Shown here: one piece after another, positions 56,155-63,529 of the stretch
How the letters are laid out: the number at the start of each line of letters is the position of its first letter
Numbering within the stretch: the first letter of the stretch is position 1
Assembly: GCF_035974275.1 (NCBI RefSeq)
Contig: NZ_CP142422.1
Coordinates: 868,001-932,000 of the forward strand
From: Chryseobacterium sp. MYb264
GTDB taxonomy: Bacteria > Bacteroidota > Bacteroidia > Flavobacteriales > Weeksellaceae
DNA: 64,000 nt
Direction of reading: 5' to 3'
Program-made: the position numbers and the translations under genes
Notes under the pieces: generated by a model
Seen by the model: only the letters and a program-made list of their open reading frames with translations
The model's database searches: none
What the model was told of the DNA's origin: nothing

Positions 56155-56230
56155 GTCACCCTGAAAGGATCTGCGCATAGTATTAGGGAATAATATGGAA
56201 AGATTCGTGTGCAGATTCTGTCGGGATGAC
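56155..56230. repeat. inverted repeat, 20-base arms (GTCACCCTGAAAGG type)
   Basis: GTCACCCTGAAAGGATCTGC pairs with GCAGATTCTGTCGGGATGAC with a few mismatches around a 36-base loop. It is related in layout to the element at 50692-50771. It is part of the roughly 520-base gap between the permease and the DUF4920 gene, which is filled by repeats. Confidence 0.7.
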
Positions 56231-56232
56231 TC

Positions 56233-56266
56233 AAACCTCATAGGTTTTCAAAAACCTATGAGGTTT
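56233..56266. other. near-perfect palindrome, 16-bp arms
   Basis: AAACCTCATAGGTTTT and AAAACCTATGAGGTTT are exact complements separated by two bases. This hairpin directly abuts the previous inverted repeat. Confidence 0.85.
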
Positions 56267-56291
56267 AATAATCTACAACGATCGCAAGTTT

Positions 56292-56388
56292 CTAGCCCCG
56301 ATTGTAATGACATCCTTTTTGGTTGCGGCTGGAGCGAAGCGGAAGCCGTAACCAAAAAGATACAATGGAAAGCGGGATAAAGCTTCAA
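56292..56388. repeat. 97-bp REP-like element, copy 2
   Basis: Same orientation and length as 54444-54540, with only a few differences. It lies upstream of the DUF4920 gene and behind the permease start. Confidence 0.85.
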
Positions 56389-56493
56389 ATAAAAAATATT
56401 GAAATAGTTTTTATTTAAAATGAATGTAAATACAGGAAGAGATGACCTGTTTTTTATCAAGTTTTTGAGGATTTATGATTAAATTTTTATTAG

Positions 56494-56501
56494 TACTTTT
56501 G
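56494..56501 (+). promoter_or_regulatory. -7 element (TACTTTTG) of the DUF4920 gene
   Basis: TACTTTTG matches TAnnTTTG and ends 15 bases before the ATG at 56517. No well-spaced TTG is seen upstream. Confidence 0.5.
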
Positions 56502-56516
56502 AAAAAAATATTAAAA

Positions 56517-57026
56517 ATGAAATTCAAAGCAATATTATTCGCAGCAGCGGTAAGTTTTTCGACCTTAGCTTTTGCACAGGAATCAAAGAAATTTGGACCT
56601 CCGGCAGGAAATGCAGTGGTGGGTGACATCTACGGAGGCGGCGTGGCTTCTAATGTAGAATCGAAAGCAATATCTGTAGATAAATTGAGCAAAAAGCTTA
56701 AAAAAGATAATAAAAAAGTAGAAAACGTAGCTGTAAAAGGTAAAGTAACAGACGTTTGTGAGAAAAAAGGATGTTGGTTAACGATTCAGACTGAAGATAA
56801 TTCTCAGTTTTTCGTGAAAATGAAGGATTATGCATTTTTCGTTCCGACTGCTTTGAAAGGTAAAAACGTAGTTTTGGATGGAACTGCCGAAAGAAAAGTA
56901 ACTTCTATCGACGAGCAAAAGCACTATGCTGAAGATGCTAAAAAACCTCAAGCGGAAATCGATGCGATTACAACTCCGAAAGAAGAGATCAGATTTGTAG
57001 CAAACGGAATTAAAGTGATTAATTAA
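56517..57026 (+). CDS. DUF4920 secreted protein
   Basis: From the ATG at 56517 the product has 169 residues, with a signal peptide ending AFAQ. The mature domain is DUF4920: KGKVTDVCEKKGCWLTIQTED with a conserved CEKKGCW, then FFVKMKDYAFFVPTALKGKNVVLDG. The fold is OB-like. The family is common in Bacteroidota and its function is unknown. The two Cys may bind a metal or form a disulfide. A bidirectional terminator separates it from the convergent M14 peptidase gene. Confidence 0.88.
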   Translation: MKFKAILFAAAVSFSTLAFAQESKKFGPPAGNAVVGDIYGGGVASNVESKAISVDKLSKKLKKDNKKVENVAVKGKVTDVCEKKGCWLTIQTEDNSQFFVKMKDYAFFVPTALKGKNVVLDGTAERKVTSIDEQKHYAEDAKKPQAEIDAITTPKEEIRFVANGIKVIN

Positions 57027-57053
57027 ATTGCAAATACAATTCTTATAAAATAG

Positions 57054-57080
57054 AAAAGCGGAACAAATTGTTCCGCTTTT
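57054..57080. terminator. bidirectional terminator
   Basis: AAAAGCGGAAC and GTTCCGCTTTT form an 11-bp stem with a 5-base loop between the DUF4920 gene and the convergent M14 peptidase gene. It touches the latter's stop codon. Confidence 0.9.
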
Positions 57081-58190
57081 TTAGTCTTCTATCGTAAAAC
57101 TTACTTCTGCATCCAGTTTCGGATATTTAGTGGCAGAGATAAATTTCTTTCCGCTGCAATCGATCTCAATCCAGCCTTTTCTCTGTTTCACATCTCCCAC
57201 TTCCATCACAAAAGGAATAAAAGAAATTTCGTCTTTTCCTTCTTCTTTTATTTCGCGATACTGAACGGCAATATCCAAAATGCATTCATGATCGGTATTC
57301 AGTTTTACATTTCGGTATACAATATCATAATGCGTTTCCTGATTTTCGGGAATATCATAATAAGTTTCCCAACCGTCGATATTTGAATTTAATTCAGAAA
57401 TTGCTTTCAAAGCATAATACAATGCAATCGTATAATATTTTCTTGTGCTTTGTCTCGTGTAGTCATCTACAAAATGTCCACCTTCAAATAAAATTGTCGG
57501 CATTCCGGCTTTGATAAAATTATCTCCTGTGGAAGTCGGATAAAATTCATCAGAATATCTTCCAATCTGATTCGGAATTAAGTCTTTTAAATGATGATAA
57601 ATATTTCCTATAACTGCCATACATTTTTTACGGTTTTCAGTTACCGTTCTCTCTACATTTTCAGAAGGTGCCAAAAATGATAAAGTAGCGGGATGAATTC
57701 CGTCTGTCGTAAAAATCGTTCTTTGCTCGTGAAGGTTCAGAGCATAATCATATTTTTTAGAAGCGACTATATTTTTAAGAAATTTAATCTCCTTACTGGC
57801 TTCATTATGAAAATCTCTGTTCAGATCAATATCGGAAGCATTCAGCCTCGTCCATCTTTCTGAACCATCCGGATTAAGCATAAAAATAAAATCAAGTTTA
57901 ATTTTGCTGAATAACCCTTCCTTCAATTCCGGAGATTTATCTAAAGTCATTAACAAGTCGAGCATCGCATGAGTTGCATTCGATTCGTTGCCGTGCATTT
58001 GCGACCAAGCTAAAACTTGTATTGCTCCGGTTCCAACTGTTAATTTATAAATAGGTTTTTCTAAATACGATTTTCCGATCTCTTGAATGTGATCGCTGAG
58101 ATTGTTCTGTAGATAAGAAAATAATTTTTCAGGAGAAATATAGCGATTTGGGAAATCTGGATTTTGCTGATAAAGCTGTTCAAAATTCAT
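57081..58190 (-). CDS. M14-family zinc carboxypeptidase-like protein
   Basis: From the ATG at 58190 the protein has 369 residues. The M14 motifs are visible: AWSQMHGNESNATHAML with the zinc ligands His and Glu, LNRDFHNEA for substrate binding, ALNLHEQRT with the third zinc His, and ILFEGGHFVDD with the general-base Glu. A separate C-terminal beta domain of about 90 residues follows (ECILDIAVQYREIKEEG). No signal peptide is seen, so the enzyme may be cytosolic, perhaps acting on amide-linked small molecules or peptides rather than diet proteins. An earlier TTG start is less likely. Confidence 0.88.
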   Translation of the reverse strand: MNFEQLYQQNPDFPNRYISPEKLFSYLQNNLSDHIQEIGKSYLEKPIYKLTVGTGAIQVLAWSQMHGNESNATHAMLDLLMTLDKSPELKEGLFSKIKLDFIFMLNPDGSERWTRLNASDIDLNRDFHNEASKEIKFLKNIVASKKYDYALNLHEQRTIFTTDGIHPATLSFLAPSENVERTVTENRKKCMAVIGNIYHHLKDLIPNQIGRYSDEFYPTSTGDNFIKAGMPTILFEGGHFVDDYTRQSTRKYYTIALYYALKAISELNSNIDGWETYYDIPENQETHYDIVYRNVKLNTDHECILDIAVQYREIKEEGKDEISFIPFVMEVGDVKQRKGWIEIDCSGKKFISATKYPKLDAEVSFTIED

Positions 58191-58892
58191 TCTGTAATAG
58201 TTTACAAGAGTCAAATTTAACTATTTTTCATCAAAAATTAAAATTAACATTTGTAACTTACATAAACAGTATGAACTGCCAAAATGTCTGTTGATAAAAT
58301 TGTTAATTGAAAATAATTTATTTTATATTAAATAACCAGTTTAAAATCAGTTATTTATTAAATTCATCTAAACAGATATTATAAGATTACTTTAAGTAGT
58401 AAATGTCCTGTTTTAAGAAATTTAAGCATAAAAGTATTAAACACTTTGAATGTGGAAAACTATCGCAAAAACAATAATATACAATTGTAAATTAGCTTCA
58501 ACTACTATTATTGTATTCTTAAAAATTTGTCGTTTATCCCAAATATTTAGATTTGTAAACAAGTTAATTATCATTGCATGCCAGCATTAACCTTATTTAA
58601 CCAAAATAAGTTGTATATCTTCTTAAATAACTATTCAAGAGGTTATTTACAAACGTAAATCTTCTCAAACACTCATAAATAGAGGTTTATCAGCTATAAT
58701 TCCCGCTATTTATAACTTTATGGAATTAACAAAACAAATATAAATCTATTATTTAATTAGTAATGTAGATTAGTAAGAAACTTATCCATAATTTATATAC
58801 TTTTTAATGATTTTAGCAGTAAAATTTGGATTTTAGAGGATTAACAATTGTTTATTATTATATAATTAGTTGTTTATCAGTAACATATATAG
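58191..58892. other. long AT-rich non-coding region upstream of the XRE regulator
   Basis: About 700 bases contain no usable frame. They hold single ACAnnTGT-type palindromic cores at 58247, 58481 and 58844, a related TTTACAAACGTAAA at 58646-58659, and a DnaA-box-like TTATCCATA at 58782. No repeat unit or RNA fold was recognised. Confidence 0.6.
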
Positions 58893-58973
58893 TTTACATT
58901 TGTATTTAATATTAATTCACAATTGTTCACTGTGGTAATTTGCATTTGTAAATTATATTATTTACATTTGTAA
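58893..58973 (+). promoter_or_regulatory. phased palindrome array (four ACAWTTGT cores) with overlapping -7 box
   Basis: Cores ACATTTGT (58896), ACAATTGT (58919), GCATTTGT (58942) and ACATTTGT (58964) start 23, 23 and 22 bases apart, about two helical turns. Each sits in TTnACA-nn-TGTnAA-like palindromic sequence. The last copy contains TACATTTG, matching the -7 consensus, 25 bases before the regulator's ATG. An operator for the downstream XRE protein is the simplest reading. Confidence 0.65.
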
Positions 58974-58994
58974 CAAGATTTAAAACCTATAAAG

Positions 58995-59543
58995 ATGAGT
59001 TTAAACGAGAGAATTTCAAAAGTAATAGAGTATTCTAATCTCACCCCTTCTGAATTTGCAGATGAGATCGATGTACAACGATCTTCTATTTCTCATATTA
59101 CCTCCGGAAGAAACAAACCGTCTTTGGAATTTATAATCAAAATAAAATCTCGCTTTCCTGAGTTACTTTGGGATTGGTTGGTTACCGGCGAAGGTGAAAT
59201 GTTAAAATCTGAACTTCCCGAAACCACTCCGATGAAAGAAGATACTGAAGAAGTTTTGGAAACAGAAAAAACGAAGACCACTTCTCTACCCGACCTTTTT
59301 ACGATGATGAACAGCGATCTTGATTTTGGAACAGAAGAACCGGAAATAGAAGCGCCAAAATCGAGTCTTGGAGAATCGTTTATACCGCATCAAAGTACAG
59401 CATCGGAAAAAATACCGGATTCTCAGCGATTAGAAAAAACTAATGATCAAATAATTAACCAAGTAGTTGAAAATCAACAAAATAAAATAAAACGTATTGT
59501 TATCTTTTACGAAAATGGAAAATTCGAGAGTTTTGAGCCATAA
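58995..59543 (+). CDS. XRE-family DNA-binding regulator, Bacteroidota type
   Basis: The 182-residue protein has an N-terminal helix-turn-helix of the Cro/C1 type (about 3-65): SLNERISKVIEYSNLTPSEFADEI, DVQRSSISHITSGRNKPSLEF and WDWLVTGEGEML. Only short stretches are quoted here. A long Glu/Thr/Ser-rich linker follows (about 75-150), and the end is a conserved-looking tail, KIKRIVIFYENGKFESFEP. This layout is common in Bacteroidota, where such proteins are presumed DNA-binding regulators with unknown targets. It is preceded by a phased palindrome array, implying autoregulation. The 154-bp repeat island follows. Confidence 0.85.
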   Translation: MSLNERISKVIEYSNLTPSEFADEIDVQRSSISHITSGRNKPSLEFIIKIKSRFPELLWDWLVTGEGEMLKSELPETTPMKEDTEEVLETEKTKTTSLPDLFTMMNSDLDFGTEEPEIEAPKSSLGESFIPHQSTASEKIPDSQRLEKTNDQIINQVVENQQNKIKRIVIFYENGKFESFEP

Positions 59544-59708
59544 AAGGATAGGCACTGCACTTTTAAACCTCCCTGGTTTTTGACCATAGCTGTTAAATAC
59601 AATTTTGTGATTTCAACTTTCAGGATATTTTTTTTGCTTGTATTGCGTTGCGTATACACAAATATCCAATCATAAAACTTGGGGAGAAATTGTTTAGATG
59701 TATTTTTT

Positions 59709-60515
59709 GCCACGAATGCACGAACATTTTTATTTCCCACAGATCGCAGATAGTGCTGTTTCTGTTGGCTTTTCGCAAAGATGCAAAGATTTTTTTGTAA
59801 TACTTCATGCTTTTAAGGCGCAAGGATTTTATCAAAGATAAAATTGAGGGGTACAGATTATGGCCACGAATGCACGAATATTTTTATCTCCCACAGATCG
59901 CAGATAGCGCTGTTTCTGTTGGCTTTTCGCAAAGATGCAAAGATTTTTTTGTAATACTTCATGCTTTTAAGGCGCAAGGATTTTATCAAAGATAAAATTG
60001 AGGGGTACAGATTATGGCCACGAATGCACGAATATTTTTATCTCCCACAGATCGCAGATAGCGCTGTTTCTGTTGGCTTTTCGCAAAGATGCAAAGATTT
60101 TTTTGTAATACTTCATGCTTTTAAGGCGCAAGGATTTTATCAAAGATAAAATTGAGGGGTACAGATTATGGCCACGAATGCACGAATATTTTTATCTCCC
60201 ACAGATCGCAGATAGCGCTGTTTCTGTTGGCTTTTCGCAAAGATGCAAAGATTTTTTTGTAATACTTCATGCTTTTAAGGCGCAAGGATTTTATCAAAGA
60301 TAAAATTGAGGGGTACAGATTATGGCCACGAATGCACGAATATTTTTATCTCCCACAGATCGCAGATAGCGCTGTTTCTGTTGGCTTTTCGCAAAGATGC
60401 AAAGATTTTTTTGTAATACTTCATGCTTTTAAGGCGCAAGGATTTTATCAAAGATAAAATTGCGGGGTACAGATTATGGCCACAAATGCACGAATTTTTT
60501 ATACCCACAGATCGC
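59709..60515. repeat. 154-bp tandem repeat, five units plus a partial sixth
   Basis: Units start at 59709, 59863, 60017, 60171, 60325 and 60479 (partial), each opening GCCACGAATGCACGAA or a variant. The middle units are essentially identical; the first is divergent and the last is cut off. The unit includes CCCACAGATCGCAGATAG, TTTTCGCAAAGATGCAAAG and TTTTAAGGCGCAAGGATTT. Confidence 0.95.
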
Positions 60516-60697
60516 CTTTAGATGATATCGTTGATTTTCTATGTTTAACCTTTGCGGTCTTTTATAGGTAGAACGGTTTGGGAGACTTAAAACGGGAGTT
60601 GTCAACAAACTTGGGGTGGCTTTGTGTTCAATATGTAAAGTGTAAGGAAAAGAATCTGCATCATTTGTAAAATCTGCGGAGCAAAAAATTTTATCTT

Positions 60698-60840
60698 ATA
60701 CCATTTTATCTTCGAAATTTCCTTTAAATTATTCAACCCTAAGGGGTTATAACATCATTAAATACTTGTTCGTCGGGCTGCACCCGACGCTACTGATAGG
60801 TAACCCCTTCAGGGTTTATTAAGGTAAATTCAAAAAGAAA
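60698..60840. repeat. 143-bp nested repeat, longer copy
   Basis: It begins ATACCATTTTATC and ends AATTCAAAAAGAAA. The interior has AACCCTAAGGGGTTATAACA, GTCGGGCTGCACCCGAC and CTACTGATAGGTAACCCCTT. A 120-bp version lies at 61164-61283. Copy 1 of the surrounding TIR element lacks it, so it was probably inserted later. Confidence 0.8.
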
Positions 60841-60930
60841 ATAATATTACATTATCTAAACTTTTTTGCCTACTCCCCAACTTTTGAGAATGATCCATCC
60901 TTTTCCGGTATGCGTTAGAGAAAACAAAAA

Positions 60931-60954
60931 ACCTGATCAGGTCGCTGATCAGGT
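60931..60954 (-). terminator. orphan strong terminator
   Basis: ACCTGATCAG and CTGATCAGGT form a 10-bp stem with a 4-base loop, followed on the minus strand by T6GT4. The nearest upstream gene on that strand, proline dehydrogenase, has its own terminator at 61306-61331, so this one may end an unannotated short transcript. Confidence 0.75.
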
Positions 60955-61163
60955 CAAAATATTTGAGAAGAAAACTAAAGCTATTGCTTTATTATTTTCA
61001 AGCTATCTACGTATAAAATGAATATTCATTTTATTGCTTTCATGGTTTTGAACTAATTTACGAAATTAACATTAATTATGCAACAAAAAACAGTTAATTT
61101 TTAATAATTAATATGGGATAGTCAACTATTATGAAGTAAAATATAATCTGGATTTTTATTAAT

Positions 61164-61283
61164 ATACCATTTTATTTTTGCAATTTTCTTTACATTATTC
61201 AACCCCTTCGGAGTTATAACATCATTGAATACGTATCCATCGACGCTACTGATATTTTTTATTAAGGTAAATTCAAAAAGAAA
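61164..61283. repeat. nested repeat, shorter copy (120 bp)
   Basis: Both ends match the 60698-60840 copy (ATACCATTTTAT and AATTCAAAAAGAAA). About 23 bases with the GTCGGGCTGCACCCGAC hairpin are missing. It stands alone outside the large element. Confidence 0.8.
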
Positions 61284-61305
61284 GCAGAATTATTTTACCA
61301 ATAAA

Positions 61306-61331
61306 AAACCTTGCTGTTATTAGCAAGGTTT
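61306..61331 (-). terminator. terminator of the proline dehydrogenase gene
   Basis: AAACCTTGCT and AGCAAGGTTT form a 10-bp stem with a T6-run after it on the minus strand, 21 bases behind the stop codon. Confidence 0.9.
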
Positions 61332-61351
61332 CTATCTATTAATTGTGAAAA

Positions 61352-62524
61352 TTATCTGCTGCTTTTTCTTCTTTCCAGCTCTTTTTTAATAAGTCCCAGC
61401 TCTCGACCCGTTTGTCCTGCCACAGAAGTGTTTTCCTGTGCTCTTCTGGTAAGATAAGGCACAACATCTTTTACAGGTCCGTAAGGAAGATATTTAGCTA
61501 CATTATACCCTTTATCGGACAAGTAGAAGGTGATATTATCACTCATTCCATATAGTTGCCCGAAGTAGACATGAGGATTACCCGTTTCCAGGTTTTTACC
61601 TTTCATTTTATCCATCACGAGCTCAGAAGAGATCTCATTATGGGTTCCGAAGAACGCAGAAACCTTATCGAGATGATTCATCACGAAATCAATTCCCGCA
61701 TTATAATTCTGATCTGAAGCATCTTTGGTAGGCTGGATGGGATCTGCATATCCTTTTTCTGCAGCTCTGGCTCTTTCTTTTTCCATATAAGCGCCGCGAA
61801 CAATTTTATAGCCGATAAAATATCCTTTTTCCCTGGCTCTTTGCAAATGGGATTCCATATACTGCAAACGTCCGGTTCTGTACATCTGAATGGTATTCCA
61901 GACAATCGGTTTTTCCTGATTATACTTTTCCATCATCTCTTCACACAGATGGTCTGCTGCATCCTGCATCCATGTTTCTTCAGCATCTACCATTACTTTT
62001 TTATCATGTTCATAACAAAGCTGGCATACTTCATCAAATCTCTTAACGACTCTCTCCCATTCTTCTTTTTGACTTGAAGTAAGTTCAGCATTCTTTCCGA
62101 CTGCTTCATACAAATCAATTCTACCAAAAGCTGTAGGTTTAAAAACGATAAACGGAATAGCAGGATTTCCAACAGAAAATCTTACAATATCTTTGATCTC
62201 TTTGCAAACAGCATCAAAAGTTGCCTCATCTTCCTTTCCTTCAATTGAATAGTCGAAAATGCTGCCAACTCCTCTTTTGAAAAGCTGCTTAACAACTTTC
62301 ATACTTTCTTCCCGGGTTTCGCCACCGCAAAACTGCTCAAACAAAGTATTTTTTACAATTCCGGTAACGAAAGGAAAATCATTATGAACGGTGAAATTAA
62401 GAACAGAAGTTCCGATTTTCGTAAGTGAGGGCTGTTCTATCATTTTGAACATCCAATACGCTTTCTTTAACTGGGCATCAGATTTATCTGCGAATGCAAC
62501 TTTAGTATCGTTAAAAATGGGCAT
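61352..62524 (-). CDS. proline dehydrogenase
   Basis: This monofunctional FAD enzyme oxidises proline to pyrroline-5-carboxylate at the inner membrane, the first step in using proline as carbon and nitrogen source. The 390-residue protein has the PRODH barrel motifs: VMVDAEETWMQDAADHL, WNTIQMYRTGRLQYMESHL, YKIVRGAYMEKERARA with the substrate-binding Arg residues, and FYLSDKGYNVAKYLPYGPVKDVVPYLTRRAQEN, cited by its core YLPYGPVKDVVPYLTRR. It lacks the P5C dehydrogenase half found in PutA. It appears to be transcribed alone. Confidence 0.93.
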   Translation of the reverse strand: MPIFNDTKVAFADKSDAQLKKAYWMFKMIEQPSLTKIGTSVLNFTVHNDFPFVTGIVKNTLFEQFCGGETREESMKVVKQLFKRGVGSIFDYSIEGKEDEATFDAVCKEIKDIVRFSVGNPAIPFIVFKPTAFGRIDLYEAVGKNAELTSSQKEEWERVVKRFDEVCQLCYEHDKKVMVDAEETWMQDAADHLCEEMMEKYNQEKPIVWNTIQMYRTGRLQYMESHLQRAREKGYFIGYKIVRGAYMEKERARAAEKGYADPIQPTKDASDQNYNAGIDFVMNHLDKVSAFFGTHNEISSELVMDKMKGKNLETGNPHVYFGQLYGMSDNITFYLSDKGYNVAKYLPYGPVKDVVPYLTRRAQENTSVAGQTGRELGLIKKELERRKSSR

Positions 62525-62589
62525 TACTTTTATATAAATTTAGGTTTCGCAAATGTAAGAATAACCTCAGTGTTTTTAAAGGATTTTTT

Positions 62590-63519
62590 TTACAAATTAC
62601 CTTCGATTCCACTTAAAAGCATGGCGATAATCCCGGCAAAAACCCAAAACCTTAAAATACTGAGTGCCAAAACTTTGCTCTTCCTTGAGTAATTAAGAAG
62701 GAGATAAATGCAAAGAACCATTACGAAAAGACCTCCCGAAAAGTAATAAGACATAAATCCCAGAATACCCGTTTTGAGAATGAGCTTCATCGAGACGCCC
62801 ATTGTAAAGATCAGTAGAGAAATAATAACCGTCTTTGTTGTCTTTTTACTAAAAAAGTTAGGGATTGTTGTATATCCAAATGTTTCATCTACTTTTCGTG
62901 TTAAAGTATCTTTTACCAAATCAATACATAAAAGAATTAAGAAAAGAAAAATAGCCATCAGAAAGAGCTTCATTGAAAAAGTTTCATAATAAACCATCAT
63001 TCCAAAGAACGGATACAGTGTAAGACAGACAAAAGTAAAGTTATTCAGAATTAAAATACGGCTCAGTTTATGGCTGTAAAACCACATAAAAAACTGATAT
63101 ACCACAAAAAAAACAAAGACTTTATGCGAAATAAACCACGCTACCCCCAATGAGAGTACACTTAGAGTAACATAGGCATAGAGGAAATATTTCTGCTTGA
63201 TAAAACTTTGAATTCTTGTTCTGAAAGGCTTTATGAGATGATCTTTTTCAAAATCATAGAACTGGTTGATAATTCCTCCGGCCAAAATCGTTAACACTGT
63301 ACAGAAAATAATGCCGTGAACTTTAAAATCGAATACGAATTTTCTTAAGCTCTCCTCCTGATTAAACAGGAAAAAAGTAGAAACATACAGAGCGAAAGTT
63401 AGAAGTGCCGCTACGAAAAAGCGAGCTCCCAAAAGAAAGCCCACGAATTGTGAAAATCTGTAAAATAGAGATTTTTTAGCAATATTTTTATGTTGGAAAG
63501 TTTCTTTTTCAGAATTCAT
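62590..63519 (-). CDS. UbiA-family prenyltransferase
   Basis: The 309-residue membrane protein has about nine helices and the two Asp-rich motifs of UbiA enzymes: NQFYDFEKDHLIKP near residue 85 and DLVKDTLTRKVDETFG near residue 200. Such enzymes attach prenyl chains to acceptors. Related Flavobacteriia genes are often annotated as geranylgeranylglycerol-phosphate geranylgeranyltransferase-like. The acceptor here is not known. It starts 10 bases after the mevalonate-kinase-like gene, so an isoprenoid link is likely. Confidence 0.82.
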   Translation of the reverse strand: MNSEKETFQHKNIAKKSLFYRFSQFVGFLLGARFFVAALLTFALYVSTFFLFNQEESLRKFVFDFKVHGIIFCTVLTILAGGIINQFYDFEKDHLIKPFRTRIQSFIKQKYFLYAYVTLSVLSLGVAWFISHKVFVFFVVYQFFMWFYSHKLSRILILNNFTFVCLTLYPFFGMMVYYETFSMKLFLMAIFLFLILLCIDLVKDTLTRKVDETFGYTTIPNFFSKKTTKTVIISLLIFTMGVSMKLILKTGILGFMSYYFSGGLFVMVLCIYLLLNYSRKSKVLALSILRFWVFAGIIAMLLSGIEGNL

Positions 63520-63529
63520 TCCAGCTTGT

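Larger units (their letters stand above)
59674..60887. repeat. 1.2-kb element with terminal inverted repeats, copy 2, containing nested repeats
   Basis: The left end AAAACTTGGGGAG...GTTTAGAT and right end ATCTAAAC...CTCCCCAACTTTT are imperfect inverted repeats matching those of 1023-1489. The interior holds the 154-bp tandem array, then a stretch (about 60565-60697) shared with copy 1, then an inserted 143-bp repeat (60698-60840) absent from copy 1. No coding region is seen; the 62-residue frames are products of the repeat. From 59544 to 59673 and from 60888 to 61163 I see only AT-rich sequence and the structures listed separately. Confidence 0.75.

Noticed and set aside
56248..56460. 70-residue minus-strand frame, and a similar peptide in the frame at 54307-54645
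   Set aside because: Both share the sequence LYPAFHCIFLVTA or near it only because they cross the two copies of the 97-bp REP-like element.
58191..58994. Chromosomal replication origin
   Set aside because: The region is AT-rich and has a TTATCCATA near-match to a DnaA box, but only one such site; dnaA or other origin-linked genes are not nearby, and the palindromes are better explained as operators.
59807..60457. Four identical 62-residue plus-strand frames
   Set aside because: They are copies of one 154-bp non-coding repeat; the period shifts the frame each time and no start region or domain is credible.
59709..60515. CRISPR array or tandem RNA genes
   Set aside because: Repeat units abut one another without unique spacers of regular size.
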